Shown: piece after piece, positions 51,596 through 59,961 of the stretch | Layout of the letters: every line of letters starts with the position of its first letter | How positions within the stretch are numbered: the first letter of the stretch is position 1 | NCBI GenBank assembly: GCA_017934185.1 | Contig: JAGBJY010000025.1 | Location: forward strand, 1 to 64,000 | Origin: Bacteroidales bacterium | Lineage (GTDB): Bacteria > Bacteroidota > Bacteroidia > Bacteroidales > UBA932 | Length of the DNA: 64,000 nt | Direction: 5' to 3' | Translations under genes and position numbers: made by a program | The notes under the pieces: generated by a model | Databases searched by the model: none | What the model was told of the DNA's origin: nothing | What the model saw: the letters and a program-made list of their open reading frames with translations, nothing else

Positions 51596-52249
51596 ATGAA
51601 AGTTATCAATCTCGGGGAAAAGAGCTCCGTGCTCAACAATTTCATCGCGGAAATCCGTGATGTCCGCATCCAGAAAGACAGTCTCCGTTTCCGGACCAAT
51701 CTGGAAAGGGTGGGAACCTTTTTTGGCATAGAGATTTCCAGGACACTGGAATATTCAGAGAAAGACGTGACCACGCCGCTGGGCGTAGCCAGTGTGCCCA
51801 CCCTGGACTCCCCGCTGGTGATTGCCGCCATCCTCCGGGCCGGCCTGCCGCTCCAAAACGGCCTCCTCTACGTGTTTGACCACGCGGAAAGCGCCTTCCT
51901 GTCCACCTTCCGCAAGCACGGGAAAGGCGACTATTTCAAGGTGCATGCCGACTATTGCACCTGCCCTTCCCTGGACGGGAAAACCCTCATCGTAGCCGAT
52001 CCCATGCTGGCCACCGGCGCATCCATGGAATCGGCCCTCCAGAAGCTGGAGGAAGAGGGCGGCGAGGCCCGGCACATCCACATGGTGTGCCCTGTAGCCA
52101 GCCGATACGCCGTGGACCAGTTGTGCCAGAAACTGGACAGCCGCTACACGCTTTGGGTAGCGGCCATTGACGAAGAACTTACCAGCCACAATTACATTAT
52201 CCCCGGTCTGGGAGATGCCGGCGACCTGGCCTACGGCGGCAAAAGATAA
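51596..52249 (+). CDS. upp: Uracil phosphoribosyltransferase
   Basis: A 217-residue enzyme that salvages uracil with PRPP to UMP. The PRPP loop TLIVADPMLATGASM (near 124) and the C-terminal YIIPGLGDAGDLAYG uracil-binding tail are diagnostic. Length is standard. Cytoplasmic. Own promoter box; 3 bases before miaB. Confidence 0.94.
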   Translation: MKVINLGEKSSVLNNFIAEIRDVRIQKDSLRFRTNLERVGTFFGIEISRTLEYSEKDVTTPLGVASVPTLDSPLVIAAILRAGLPLQNGLLYVFDHAESAFLSTFRKHGKGDYFKVHADYCTCPSLDGKTLIVADPMLATGASMESALQKLEEEGGEARHIHMVCPVASRYAVDQLCQKLDSRYTLWVAAIDEELTSHNYIIPGLGDAGDLAYGGKR

Positions 52250-52252
52250 AAC

Positions 52253-53563
52253 ATGAAGAAAGCATACATTGAAACCTACGGGTGTCAGATGAACGTCAAT
52301 GACACCGAAGTCATCTTTTCTATCCTGGCCGATGCCGGCTACGCGCGAACGGAGGAAATGGACCAGGCCGACCTGGTGATGGCCAACACCTGCTCTATCC
52401 GCGACAATGCCGAGCAGCGCATCTGGGGACGCCTGGAAGTATTCAACCAACTCAGAAAGAAAAATCCCGCCCTCCTGGTGGGCATTGTGGGCTGCATGGC
52501 CGAGCGCCTTAAAGACAAGCTCCTGGACACCCATAAGGTAGATTTGGTGGCCGGTCCGGACGCTTACCGCAGCCTCCCCCGCATGCTGGAAGCCATCGGC
52601 CCCGACAGTCCGCAAATTGACGTCCTCCTTTCCCGCGAAGAAACATATGCCGATATTACCCCCGTACGCACAGACAAGAACGGGATATCTGCCTTCATCT
52701 CCATCATGCGCGGGTGCAACAATGTGTGCTCCTACTGCGTGGTTCCCTATACAAGGGGCGCCGAGCGTTCCCGGGATGCGCACTCCATCGTACGCGAGGC
52801 ATGCGATGTGTATCAGCGTGGTTATAAAGAGGTTACGCTACTTGGTCAGAATGTGGACAGCTACCTCTGGAAGAGCGGGACCGAGACCGTGGATTTTGCC
52901 GGTCTGCTGGAGAGAGTGGCGGAAATCGCCCCGGACCTCCGTGTCCGTTTTGCCACTTCCCACCCCAAGGACATCTCCGACGAGGTCATTTTCACTATGG
53001 CTGCACACCCCAATATCTGCAAGCATATCCACCTGCCGGTACAAAGCGGCAGCTCCCGCATGCTGGAAAAGATGCGCCGAAAATATGACCGCGCGTGGTA
53101 TCTGGAGCGTGTAGCCAAAATCCGCAGCGTAATGCCGGAGTGCGGCCTCACCACCGATGTCATTGCCGGTTTCTGCTCGGAAACCCTTGAAGATCATACC
53201 GATACCCTGAGCCTCATGGAAGAGGTGGGCTTTGACTGGGCCTTCATGTTCGCCTATTCCGAACGTCCCGGAACCCTGGCCCAGCGCAATTACCCGGACG
53301 ATGTTCCCTCTGCAGAGAAAAACCGCCGCCTGAACGAGATTATCACCCTCCAAAACCGCAAGTCCCTGGAGCGCTACCGCGCGCAGATTGGCAAAACGCT
53401 GGAAGTCCTGGTGGAGGGCCCCTCCAAACGCAATCCGGAGCAGTTGTGCGGCCGTGCCTCCAACAATATGATGTGCGTATTCCCCGCCCTGGACCGCAAG
53501 GCAGGAAGCTACGTCTGTGTAAAAGTGGTGGATGCCACATCGGCCACACTTATCTGCGAGTAA
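52253..53563 (+). CDS. miaB: tRNA 2-methylthio-N6-isopentenyladenosine37 methylthiotransferase
   Basis: A 436-residue radical SAM methylthiotransferase that adds the 2-methylthio group to i6A37 of tRNAs. N-terminal UPF0004 domain with YGCQMNVNDTE (cluster cysteine) and TCSIRDNAEQR; the radical SAM motif CNNVCSYC (near 156-163) follows; a C-terminal TRAM domain ends the protein. Length is typical. Cytoplasmic. Confidence 0.95.
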   Translation: MKKAYIETYGCQMNVNDTEVIFSILADAGYARTEEMDQADLVMANTCSIRDNAEQRIWGRLEVFNQLRKKNPALLVGIVGCMAERLKDKLLDTHKVDLVAGPDAYRSLPRMLEAIGPDSPQIDVLLSREETYADITPVRTDKNGISAFISIMRGCNNVCSYCVVPYTRGAERSRDAHSIVREACDVYQRGYKEVTLLGQNVDSYLWKSGTETVDFAGLLERVAEIAPDLRVRFATSHPKDISDEVIFTMAAHPNICKHIHLPVQSGSSRMLEKMRRKYDRAWYLERVAKIRSVMPECGLTTDVIAGFCSETLEDHTDTLSLMEEVGFDWAFMFAYSERPGTLAQRNYPDDVPSAEKNRRLNEIITLQNRKSLERYRAQIGKTLEVLVEGPSKRNPEQLCGRASNNMMCVFPALDRKAGSYVCVKVVDATSATLICE

Positions 53564-53607
53564 AGGGCCTCTGGCACAAAAACTGCTATAGTTCCGGAAA
53601 AAATCAG

Positions 53608-53615
53608 TATCTTTG
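53608..53615 (+). promoter_or_regulatory. Promoter -7 box for the LEA-SPOR-rpoN unit
   Basis: TATCTTTG ends 5 bases before the ATG at 53621, predicting a leaderless transcript. No -33 TTTG at the usual spacing. Confidence 0.55.
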
Positions 53616-53620
53616 TGCTG

Positions 53621-54091
53621 ATGAAAACTTTTCGCCATATCCTTCTGGCGCTGGCCGTTGTGCTCACGGCGGCTTCCTGCGGCGTCTCCAAGGTCAAAGA
53701 CATTTCCATAACTTCCATGGGAATCAGCTACATCGTTCCCACGTCCACCCGCAGTATGGACGCCAAACTGGTCATCGGCATAGACAATCCGGCCCGTTCC
53801 TTCGCCGTGCAGGAAATTACCGGCACCGTCAAGTACAATGACAAACCGCTGGCCCATTTTGTAACCGGAACCCTGGAACTGGAAGGCAAGAGCACGCAGG
53901 AATATGAACTTCCCTGCACGGTAACCCTGGACGACGGAGCCTCCCTCCTGGATGTACTCATCATTGCCGCCAAACGTTCCCTGGAAGGGCTTACGGCCGA
54001 TATTGACGTCCAGGCCGCCCTGAAAAAGAACGGCGTCATCCGGGCTCCCTACAAGTTCAGGGACCTGAATCTTTCACAATTTGCCCAATAA
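53621..54091 (+). CDS. LEA type 2-like lipoprotein
   Basis: A 156-residue lipoprotein (lipobox LTAASC, cysteine about 20). The body (VKDISITSMGISYIVP, LVIGIDNPARSFAVQEITGTVKYN) has the beta-sandwich pattern of LEA type 2/WHy domains. Function unknown; such small lipoproteins are common in Bacteroidales envelopes. The ATG at 53621 sits 5 bases after a TATCTTTG box; a second ATG two codons upstream overlaps that box and was not chosen. Confidence 0.6.
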   Translation: MKTFRHILLALAVVLTAASCGVSKVKDISITSMGISYIVPTSTRSMDAKLVIGIDNPARSFAVQEITGTVKYNDKPLAHFVTGTLELEGKSTQEYELPCTVTLDDGASLLDVLIIAAKRSLEGLTADIDVQAALKKNGVIRAPYKFRDLNLSQFAQ

Positions 54092-54097
54092 AAGCTT

Positions 54098-54556
54098 ATG
54101 AAACGCTTCTTAATTATACCCACCTTGCTGCTTTGCGGATACTGTGCCTCCTATGCGCAGGATACCACCCGCAGGGCACCGGTAGACTCAACGCTCATCG
54201 GAAGGGACATTATTTCCGTACTGGGTCCCGGCGTTTCGCTCAGTCAGAGCGATGCTATCCGGCAAGGCCTTCAGAAATACATCAAGGCCAATGCCGAGAA
54301 AAAAATCGTCGGCTACCGCATCCGTGTTTTCTACGACAACGCCCCCTCGGCCCGCGCCCGCTCGGAATCCATTGTGCGCACACTTCGGGGCCAGTATCCT
54401 TCCCTGGGCGTATACCTGAGTTTTGAGAGCCCCAATTACAAGGTGGCGCTGGGCGATTTTCGTACCAAGGATGAGGCTTTGCCCGTATACAATGCCCTCA
54501 AGAACACCTACCCTACGGCCTATATTATCAAGGAATCCATCAATTATCCCAGATAA
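54098..54556 (+). CDS. SPOR-domain protein
   Basis: A 152-residue exported protein with a signal peptide (ends SYAQ) and a C-terminal SPOR domain (about 72-150): YRIRVFYDNAPSARARSE, then YKVALGDFRTKDEALPVYNALK. SPOR domains bind denuded septal peptidoglycan, so a role in cell division or cell-wall turnover is likely. Lies between a lipoprotein gene and rpoN, 6 and 3 bases away. Confidence 0.82.
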   Translation: MKRFLIIPTLLLCGYCASYAQDTTRRAPVDSTLIGRDIISVLGPGVSLSQSDAIRQGLQKYIKANAEKKIVGYRIRVFYDNAPSARARSESIVRTLRGQYPSLGVYLSFESPNYKVALGDFRTKDEALPVYNALKNTYPTAYIIKESINYPR

Positions 54557-54559
54557 GTC

Positions 54560-56017
54560 ATGGCCGCCATTGAACAGGGACTCCAGCAAAAGCTGCAGCA
54601 GAAGCTGTCACCGCTCCAGATTCAGACCATCAAGCTCATCGAGATGCCTGTGCAGGCCCTGGAGCAGCATGTCCGTGAAGTCCTCAATGACAATCCCGTG
54701 ATTGACGACACCCCGCAGGGAGGCGGCGGTGACGACGAGCCCCGCGACGTCTCCATCTCCGAGGTGGAGCAGCAGGAGCAGAGCGGCGGTTCCCTGGAAG
54801 AGAATTACGGCCCGCAGGAGGACGACATCCCCTCCTACAACCTCCACGTGAACAACTGGGGCAAGGACGAGCGCCCGGAATACAATACTTTTTCCGTCAA
54901 ACAGAGTTTCACCCAGAGCCTGCTGGAACAGTTGGGTTACAGGAACTTAACGGAGCATCAGCGCACCGTGGCCAGTTTTATCATCGGCTCGCTGGACGAC
55001 GACGGCTACCTGCGCCGTGACATTGAGTCGCTGGTAGACGACCTTGCCTTCCGCGCGGGGGTGGAATCATCGGCCCAGGAAGTGGAGAAGATGCTCAAGG
55101 TTGTTCAGGAATTCGAACCTTCCGGTGTAGGGGCCCGGGACCTCAGGGAATGCCTCCTTATCCAGCTGGAAGACAAAAAACGCACGCATTCCGTGGAGAA
55201 TGCCATCCGCGTGCTGGAAGAGCAGTTTGATGCCTTCAAGAACCGGCATTTCCAGAAAATCATGGCCCGGCTGCACCTGAGCGAGGAGCAGATGAAGGCC
55301 GTGCTGGACGAAATCCGCCGACTGAACCCTTCTCCCGGCGGCCAGATTGACGACTCTTACAACGACCAGGCCCAGCAGGTGGTGCCGGACTTCCGCCTGG
55401 ACTACGAAAACGGCCAGCTCATCCTCTCTATGCCGCGCTTTTCCATCCCGGAGCTTCGCATCAACCGCAAGTACTCGGAAATTATGGAAACCGGCCGCCA
55501 GTCCTCTTCCAAGGCCGATAAAGATGCCGCCACTTTCGTCAAGCAGAAAATTGACTCGGCAAAATGGTTCATCGAGGCCCTGCGCCAGCGCCAGAACACG
55601 CTCCAGAGCACCATGCAGGCCATTGTGGACTACCAGCACGACTACTTTGTGGACGGGGACGAAACCAACCTCAGGCCCATGGTGCTCAAGGATATCGCAG
55701 AGCGCACGGGCTTTGACATCTCCACCATCTCGCGCGTGGTGAACAGCAAGTGGATTGAGACGCACTTCGGGATTTTCCCCCTCAAGTACTTCTTCTCCGA
55801 AGGCCTGGAGAACAGCGACGGCGAGGAAGTGAGCACCCGCGAAATCAAGAAAGCCCTCCGCGAAATGGTGGACGGCGAAGACAAGCACAATCCCCTCACC
55901 GACGACGAACTGGTGGACCGCCTCTCCGCCAAGGGCTACAAGGTGGCCCGCCGCACCATCGCCAAATACCGCGCCCAGCTGGACATCCCCAAGGCACGGC
56001 TGCGGAGGGAGTTGTAA
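54560..56017 (+). CDS. rpoN: RNA polymerase sigma-54 factor
   Basis: A 485-residue sigma-54. The Q-rich N-terminal region I (residues 5-50; QGLQQKLQQKLSPLQIQTIKLIEM) contacts the enhancer-binding protein, an acidic region II follows, a core-binding domain, a helix-turn-helix near 390, and the RpoN box ARRTIAKYR (about 465-473) binds the -24 element. Length is normal. Followed by a strong terminator at 56038-56062. Confidence 0.95.
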   Translation: MAAIEQGLQQKLQQKLSPLQIQTIKLIEMPVQALEQHVREVLNDNPVIDDTPQGGGGDDEPRDVSISEVEQQEQSGGSLEENYGPQEDDIPSYNLHVNNWGKDERPEYNTFSVKQSFTQSLLEQLGYRNLTEHQRTVASFIIGSLDDDGYLRRDIESLVDDLAFRAGVESSAQEVEKMLKVVQEFEPSGVGARDLRECLLIQLEDKKRTHSVENAIRVLEEQFDAFKNRHFQKIMARLHLSEEQMKAVLDEIRRLNPSPGGQIDDSYNDQAQQVVPDFRLDYENGQLILSMPRFSIPELRINRKYSEIMETGRQSSSKADKDAATFVKQKIDSAKWFIEALRQRQNTLQSTMQAIVDYQHDYFVDGDETNLRPMVLKDIAERTGFDISTISRVVNSKWIETHFGIFPLKYFFSEGLENSDGEEVSTREIKKALREMVDGEDKHNPLTDDELVDRLSAKGYKVARRTIAKYRAQLDIPKARLRREL

Positions 56018-56037
56018 CACCTCCTGCACACTCACGG

Positions 56038-56063
56038 AACCGCCTCTCGGGGCGGTTTTTTTG
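56038..56063 (+). terminator. Terminator after rpoN
   Basis: AACCGCC (56038-56044) pairs with GGCGGTT (56051-56057) around a 6-base loop, followed by a run of T. Clear Rho-independent terminator separating the rpoN unit from the dcw cluster. Confidence 0.9.
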
Positions 56064-56123
56064 TGTGTTTAAAACTTTGTGGAAAATTTTGGAAGAAAGT
56101 GTAAGAAAATGGAAAATTATTCT

Positions 56124-56131
56124 TACCTTTG
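56124..56131 (+). promoter_or_regulatory. Promoter -7 box for the dcw cluster
   Basis: TACCTTTG fits TAnnTTTG and lies 38 bases before the mraZ ATG in an AT-rich leader. Confidence 0.6.
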
Positions 56132-56169
56132 TATCCAAGCGTGAAAGTATAAAGTTTAACACAGGGTTT

Positions 56170-56631
56170 ATGGTCAGATTTTTCGGCAAAGCCAACGGCA
56201 AGGTAGATGACAAGGGGCGCATCGTGCTCCCTGCCATTTTCCGTGATGCCCTGGTGCGTGGCGGCGCCGAGGAAATGACCCTCATCGTGAAGAAGAACGT
56301 GCAGCAGCGCTGCCTGGACATCTTCGCGTATGAGGAGTGGGTTCGCCGCAGCGACCTTGTCCTGGAAGGCCTGGACCCTGAACTCAATACTGAAGACGCT
56401 GACTTTTGGACCAAGTACAATGACGGTGTCTTCACCACCACCCCGGATGGAAAGCTGGGCCGGCTGAATATCCCGTCAGAGCTACTGGAAAGCGCAGGTA
56501 TCACCAAAGAGGTAGTATTCGGCGGAGTCGGCTATAAGCTTCAGGTCTGGGCAGCGGAGGCCAGGGAGGCCGATCTTCTCTCAGACGAGAAGTTTAAAGA
56601 GACAGCAGCGAGACTATCTTCCAAGAAATAA
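56170..56631 (+). CDS. mraZ: Transcriptional regulator MraZ
   Basis: A 153-residue AbrB-fold protein with two SpoVT-like DNA-binding repeats (GKVDDKGRIVLPAIFRDAL near 12; LGRLNIPSELLESAGITKEVVF near 97). It binds DNA at the start of the dcw operon and represses it in other bacteria. It is the first gene of the cluster, as usual. The start at 56170 was chosen because family proteins begin at the FFGKANGKVD region; the longer frame runs into the promoter. Confidence 0.92.
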   Translation: MVRFFGKANGKVDDKGRIVLPAIFRDALVRGGAEEMTLIVKKNVQQRCLDIFAYEEWVRRSDLVLEGLDPELNTEDADFWTKYNDGVFTTTPDGKLGRLNIPSELLESAGITKEVVFGGVGYKLQVWAAEAREADLLSDEKFKETAARLSSKK

Positions 56632-56648
56632 GCTGGGAGGGTCCCGAA

Positions 56649-57680
56649 ATGTCTGAATATCATATCCCTGTGCTGCTGACGGAAAGTATTTCCGCCCTCA
56701 TCACAAATCCCGATGGAACATACGCAGATGCCACTTTCGGAGGCGGTGGGCACACCGCTGCCATACTTTCACGCTTACACGATGGCGGGAGCGTCATCGC
56801 CTTCGATCGTGACTCTGATGCCCTGGCCAATGCGCCCAAAGACCCGCGGCTGACGCTCATCCACAACAACTTCCGCTTCATTGAAAACTACGCCTGGCAG
56901 CTGAAGAGATCCTTTGCTGACGCTCAGAATGACAGGGGCACAGCAGGTCCGGAGGGCAGGCTTTCCGGAGCATTTGCCCGGACAGGGTCGCGAAGCGACG
57001 CGGAGGAAAGCCTGTCCTCCGGACCTGCCGTGTTCGACGGCATTCTGGCCGATTTGGGGGTGTCCAGCCACCAGTTTGACACGGCGGAGCGGGGTTTCAG
57101 CTTCCGCTTTGAGGAGGCGCCGCTGGATATGCGCATGAACCGGGAGGCCACCCTCACGGCCGCGGCCGTGGTAAACAGCTACGAAGAAGCCGACCTGGAG
57201 CGCATCCTGAGGCTGTACGGTGAAGTGGACGGGGCCCGGAACATGGCCCGGCTCATTGTGAAAGCCCGCACGGAAAAGGCCCTGGAGACCACCGGAGACC
57301 TGGACTGCGCCGTAGCCAAGATGCTCCCCAAGGGCGCCGAGCACAAAGTGCTTGCAAAACTCTACCAGGCCCTCCGCATAGAAGTGAACCAGGAGATGCG
57401 CTCCCTGGAGAAATTCCTGGAAGGCGCCACCGCCAGCCTCCGTCCCGGCGGACGCCTGGTGGTCATTACCTACCACAGCCTGGAAGACCGCATGGTGAAA
57501 AACTTCATCAAGACGGGAAACATAGAGGGCGTGGAGCAAAAAGATGCCTTCGGCCGCACACAGACTCCCCTGGAGGCCGTGAACCGCAAGCCCATCGTCC
57601 CTCAGGAAAGTGAAATTGCCGGAAACACCCGCGCCCGCAGCGCGAAGCTCCGCATTGCGCAAAGGAGGGCCGCCCTATGA
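56649..57680 (+). CDS. rsmH: 16S rRNA (cytosine1402-N4)-methyltransferase with in-frame repeat insert
   Basis: A 343-residue RsmH (MraW) that methylates C1402 in the 16S rRNA P-site. YHIPVLLTESISAL, the SAM motif DATFGGGGHTAAIL (27-40), GILADLGVSSHQFD (131-144), FSFRFEEAPLDMRMN and VITYHSLEDRMVK are all in place. Between NNFRFIENYAWQL and VFDGILADL, where relatives have only a few residues, it carries about 41 extra residues (86-126) encoded by a palindromic repeat. The frame stays open and the rest is normal, so the enzyme is probably functional. Length exceeds the usual 300-310 by about the insert. Confidence 0.93.
   Translation: MSEYHIPVLLTESISALITNPDGTYADATFGGGGHTAAILSRLHDGGSVIAFDRDSDALANAPKDPRLTLIHNNFRFIENYAWQLKRSFADAQNDRGTAGPEGRLSGAFARTGSRSDAEESLSSGPAVFDGILADLGVSSHQFDTAERGFSFRFEEAPLDMRMNREATLTAAAVVNSYEEADLERILRLYGEVDGARNMARLIVKARTEKALETTGDLDCAVAKMLPKGAEHKVLAKLYQALRIEVNQEMRSLEKFLEGATASLRPGGRLVVITYHSLEDRMVKNFIKTGNIEGVEQKDAFGRTQTPLEAVNRKPIVPQESEIAGNTRARSAKLRIAQRRAAL
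56904..57029. repeat. Palindromic repeat element inserted in rsmH
   Basis: Arms GCAGGTCCGGAGG... (56943-56966) and 57005-57028 are 24-base inverted copies with one mismatch (23/24), spaced by 38 bases that hold a second small palindrome GTCGC-GAA-GCGAC (56987-56999). A leading part (56907-56942, encoding SFADAQNDRG) precedes the left arm. The whole block is about 123 bases, a multiple of 3, and adds about 41 codons to rsmH. No second copy was noticed in this window. Confidence 0.85.
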
Positions 57681-58018
57681 GTGCCAAGTCCTTCTTCCTG
57701 AGCCTCCGAAACGGCCTCAGGGCCTTGCGCAACGGAGAATTCCTGCTTCGAATCAGGGCCGACAAATACTACATGCACATCATGTACCTCTTCCTCCTCA
57801 TGTGGGTGACCATCCTCCTGAGCCTCCAGGTGGACAAAACCCTCACCCAGGCCGGAGACAACAAAGCCGCCATCGAGGAGCTTCGCATCCACCATGCCGA
57901 GAAAGAGGCCGCGCTGGTGAAGCTCAAGAGTGCATCGGCCACCGAGATACGTTTACAGAAAATGGGCTCCAAGGCAGCCATGCCCACAGAGCCGCCCACA
58001 GTGATTAAAAGGAAATGA
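57677..58018 (+). CDS. FtsL-like cell division protein
   Basis: A 113-residue bitopic membrane protein: a basic cytoplasmic N-terminus (1-30), one membrane helix (about 34-52, MYLFLLMWVTILLSLQV) and a periplasmic Lys/Glu-rich coiled coil (60-95). Size, topology and its place between rsmH and ftsI identify it as the FtsL-like divisome subunit of Bacteroidota. Sequence conservation in this family is low. Overlaps rsmH and ftsI by 4 bases. Confidence 0.78.
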   Translation: MSAKSFFLSLRNGLRALRNGEFLLRIRADKYYMHIMYLFLLMWVTILLSLQVDKTLTQAGDNKAAIEELRIHHAEKEAALVKLKSASATEIRLQKMGSKAAMPTEPPTVIKRK

Positions 58019-59961
58019 CAAAGAAAGACAGTGAAATAAAGGATACCATCGTCGGGCGTGACCGCATTCACGTGGTGATGTTCTTCCTGTCCTTTGCGTT
58101 CATGGTGCTGGGCATCGTGATTCTGGTCTGGATTGTCAAAATCCAGGCCACTTACACTGTGGACGAACGGGTAATCAACCTCTTCCGCCCGGCGGTAGAG
58201 AAACACGTGGACACGCCGGTGCGCGGCCGCATCCTGGCCACCGACGGCCGTCCGCTGGCCATATCGGCCCCGCTGTACGACATTTACATGGACTGCACCG
58301 TGCTCAAGCAGAAATATCAGGAAGAAGGGAAAGACTCGCTGGAGCGCGTATGGCAGGGCAAGGCACGGGAACTGGCCACCTACCTGAGCAACGAGTTCCG
58401 CGACAAAAGCGCCGAGCAGTATGCCAAAGCCATCCTGGAAGGCCGGCAGAAAGGCTCCAAGTACCTGCGCATCCAGCGCAATGTGGACCTGAGTACCCTC
58501 AATCGAGTAAAGACCTTCCCCCTCTTCAAGGACGGCCGATACACCAGCGGCTTCATTTCCGTGGAACACGCCGAGCGCATCTACCCCTACGACTCCCTGG
58601 CCCGCCGGGTAATCGGTTATGTGAAAGACCAGGGCCGCATTGGCCTGGAAGCCAGTTTTGACAGCGAACTGCACGGCACCGAAGGCTACGAATGGCGCCG
58701 GGTAACCGACAACAAGCGCTGGATCAGGGACCTGGATTCCGCCAGCGTGAAAGTGAAGGACGGCAACGACATCCGGACCACCCTGAACATTGACTTTCAG
58801 GATATTGCCGACAAAGCCCTCCGCAAGCAAATCAATGAGAACGAGGACATCCGTGCCGGCATCTGCATTATCATGGAGGCCAAGACGGGGGCCATCCGAG
58901 CCATGGTGAACCTTTCCCGCGGCGACACCCCGCAGACCACCCTCTGGGAGCGCGACAACCTGGTGCTCACCCAAACCGGCGAACAGGGCTCGGTGATGAA
59001 AACCGTCACCCTGCTTTCCGTAGTGGAAGACGGCTACGTGACCTCCCTGGAACAGACCCTGCCCACCAACCACGGCTTTGTTCCCAAGCTGGGCATCAAG
59101 GGTCGTCCGTCGGCCTACCCGCACGATGCCCACATCAGCGACTACGAGCGCGAGGCCGGACGCAAGGAAATCACCGTCATGCACGGCTTTGAGATTTCTT
59201 CCAACTACGTTTTCGCCACCCTGGCCGAGACTTATTACGGCCGGCAGCCGCAGGAATTCCTGGACCACGTGTATTCCTACCGCCTGGGCGAAGCCTTTGA
59301 CTTTGACATCAACGGCCTGCGGCCCCCCTATATCCCCCGCCCCGAGCTGGAAGGCAGCTGGTCGGCCACCACCCTGGGCACCATGGCCTACGGCTACGCC
59401 ATGAGCGTGACGCCCCTGCATGTGGCTACCTTCTACAACGGCATAGCCAACAAGGGCAAAATGATGAAACCCTATCTGGTGGAAAGCGTGGAAAAGGACG
59501 GCAAGGTGCTCAAGAAGTTCGAGCCCAGCGCCCTGAACGCCAGCATCTGCTCCCCCGCCACGGCCGATACCGTGACCAGGGCCCTTCGCGCCGTAGTGAA
59601 CAGCGGTACGGGCACCCGCCTGAAAAGCGCCAAACTGCCGGTGGTGGGCAAGACAGGTACCGCCCAGGTGGTCCTGAGCGCCCAGGAGCGCAAAGGCAGC
59701 ATAGACCCCTACCACGACCCCATGGGCCGGAAGAAAAACCAGGGTACCTTCGTGGGATTTTTCCCCGCCGATGACCCCAAATATACCATCCTTGTAACGG
59801 TGTACTCCTACCTTTCGGGAAGGAGTTTCTACGGCGGCACCATGCCGGCCCTGGCCGTCAAGGACATTGTAGACAGAATATACGCATTGGACCCGCAGTG
59901 GCGCCCGGAACTCCGCCCCACTGCGGCAGTCCCCGACATGAAGAGCCATGAAACTGAATAA
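58015..59961 (+). CDS. ftsI: Peptidoglycan D,D-transpeptidase FtsI (PBP3 type)
   Basis: A 648-residue class B penicillin-binding protein for septal cross-linking. One membrane helix (about 20-42), a dimerisation domain with RGRILATDGRPLAIS (70-84), and the transpeptidase domain with SVMK (326-329, active serine), SSN (395-397) and KTG (546-548). The sequence around the serine reads GEQGSVMK rather than the common EPGSTFK. No PASTA domain. Periplasmic, anchored in the inner membrane. Overlaps murE by 14 bases. Confidence 0.93.
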   Translation: MTKKDSEIKDTIVGRDRIHVVMFFLSFAFMVLGIVILVWIVKIQATYTVDERVINLFRPAVEKHVDTPVRGRILATDGRPLAISAPLYDIYMDCTVLKQKYQEEGKDSLERVWQGKARELATYLSNEFRDKSAEQYAKAILEGRQKGSKYLRIQRNVDLSTLNRVKTFPLFKDGRYTSGFISVEHAERIYPYDSLARRVIGYVKDQGRIGLEASFDSELHGTEGYEWRRVTDNKRWIRDLDSASVKVKDGNDIRTTLNIDFQDIADKALRKQINENEDIRAGICIIMEAKTGAIRAMVNLSRGDTPQTTLWERDNLVLTQTGEQGSVMKTVTLLSVVEDGYVTSLEQTLPTNHGFVPKLGIKGRPSAYPHDAHISDYEREAGRKEITVMHGFEISSNYVFATLAETYYGRQPQEFLDHVYSYRLGEAFDFDINGLRPPYIPRPELEGSWSATTLGTMAYGYAMSVTPLHVATFYNGIANKGKMMKPYLVESVEKDGKVLKKFEPSALNASICSPATADTVTRALRAVVNSGTGTRLKSAKLPVVGKTGTAQVVLSAQERKGSIDPYHDPMGRKKNQGTFVGFFPADDPKYTILVTVYSYLSGRSFYGGTMPALAVKDIVDRIYALDPQWRPELRPTAAVPDMKSHETE

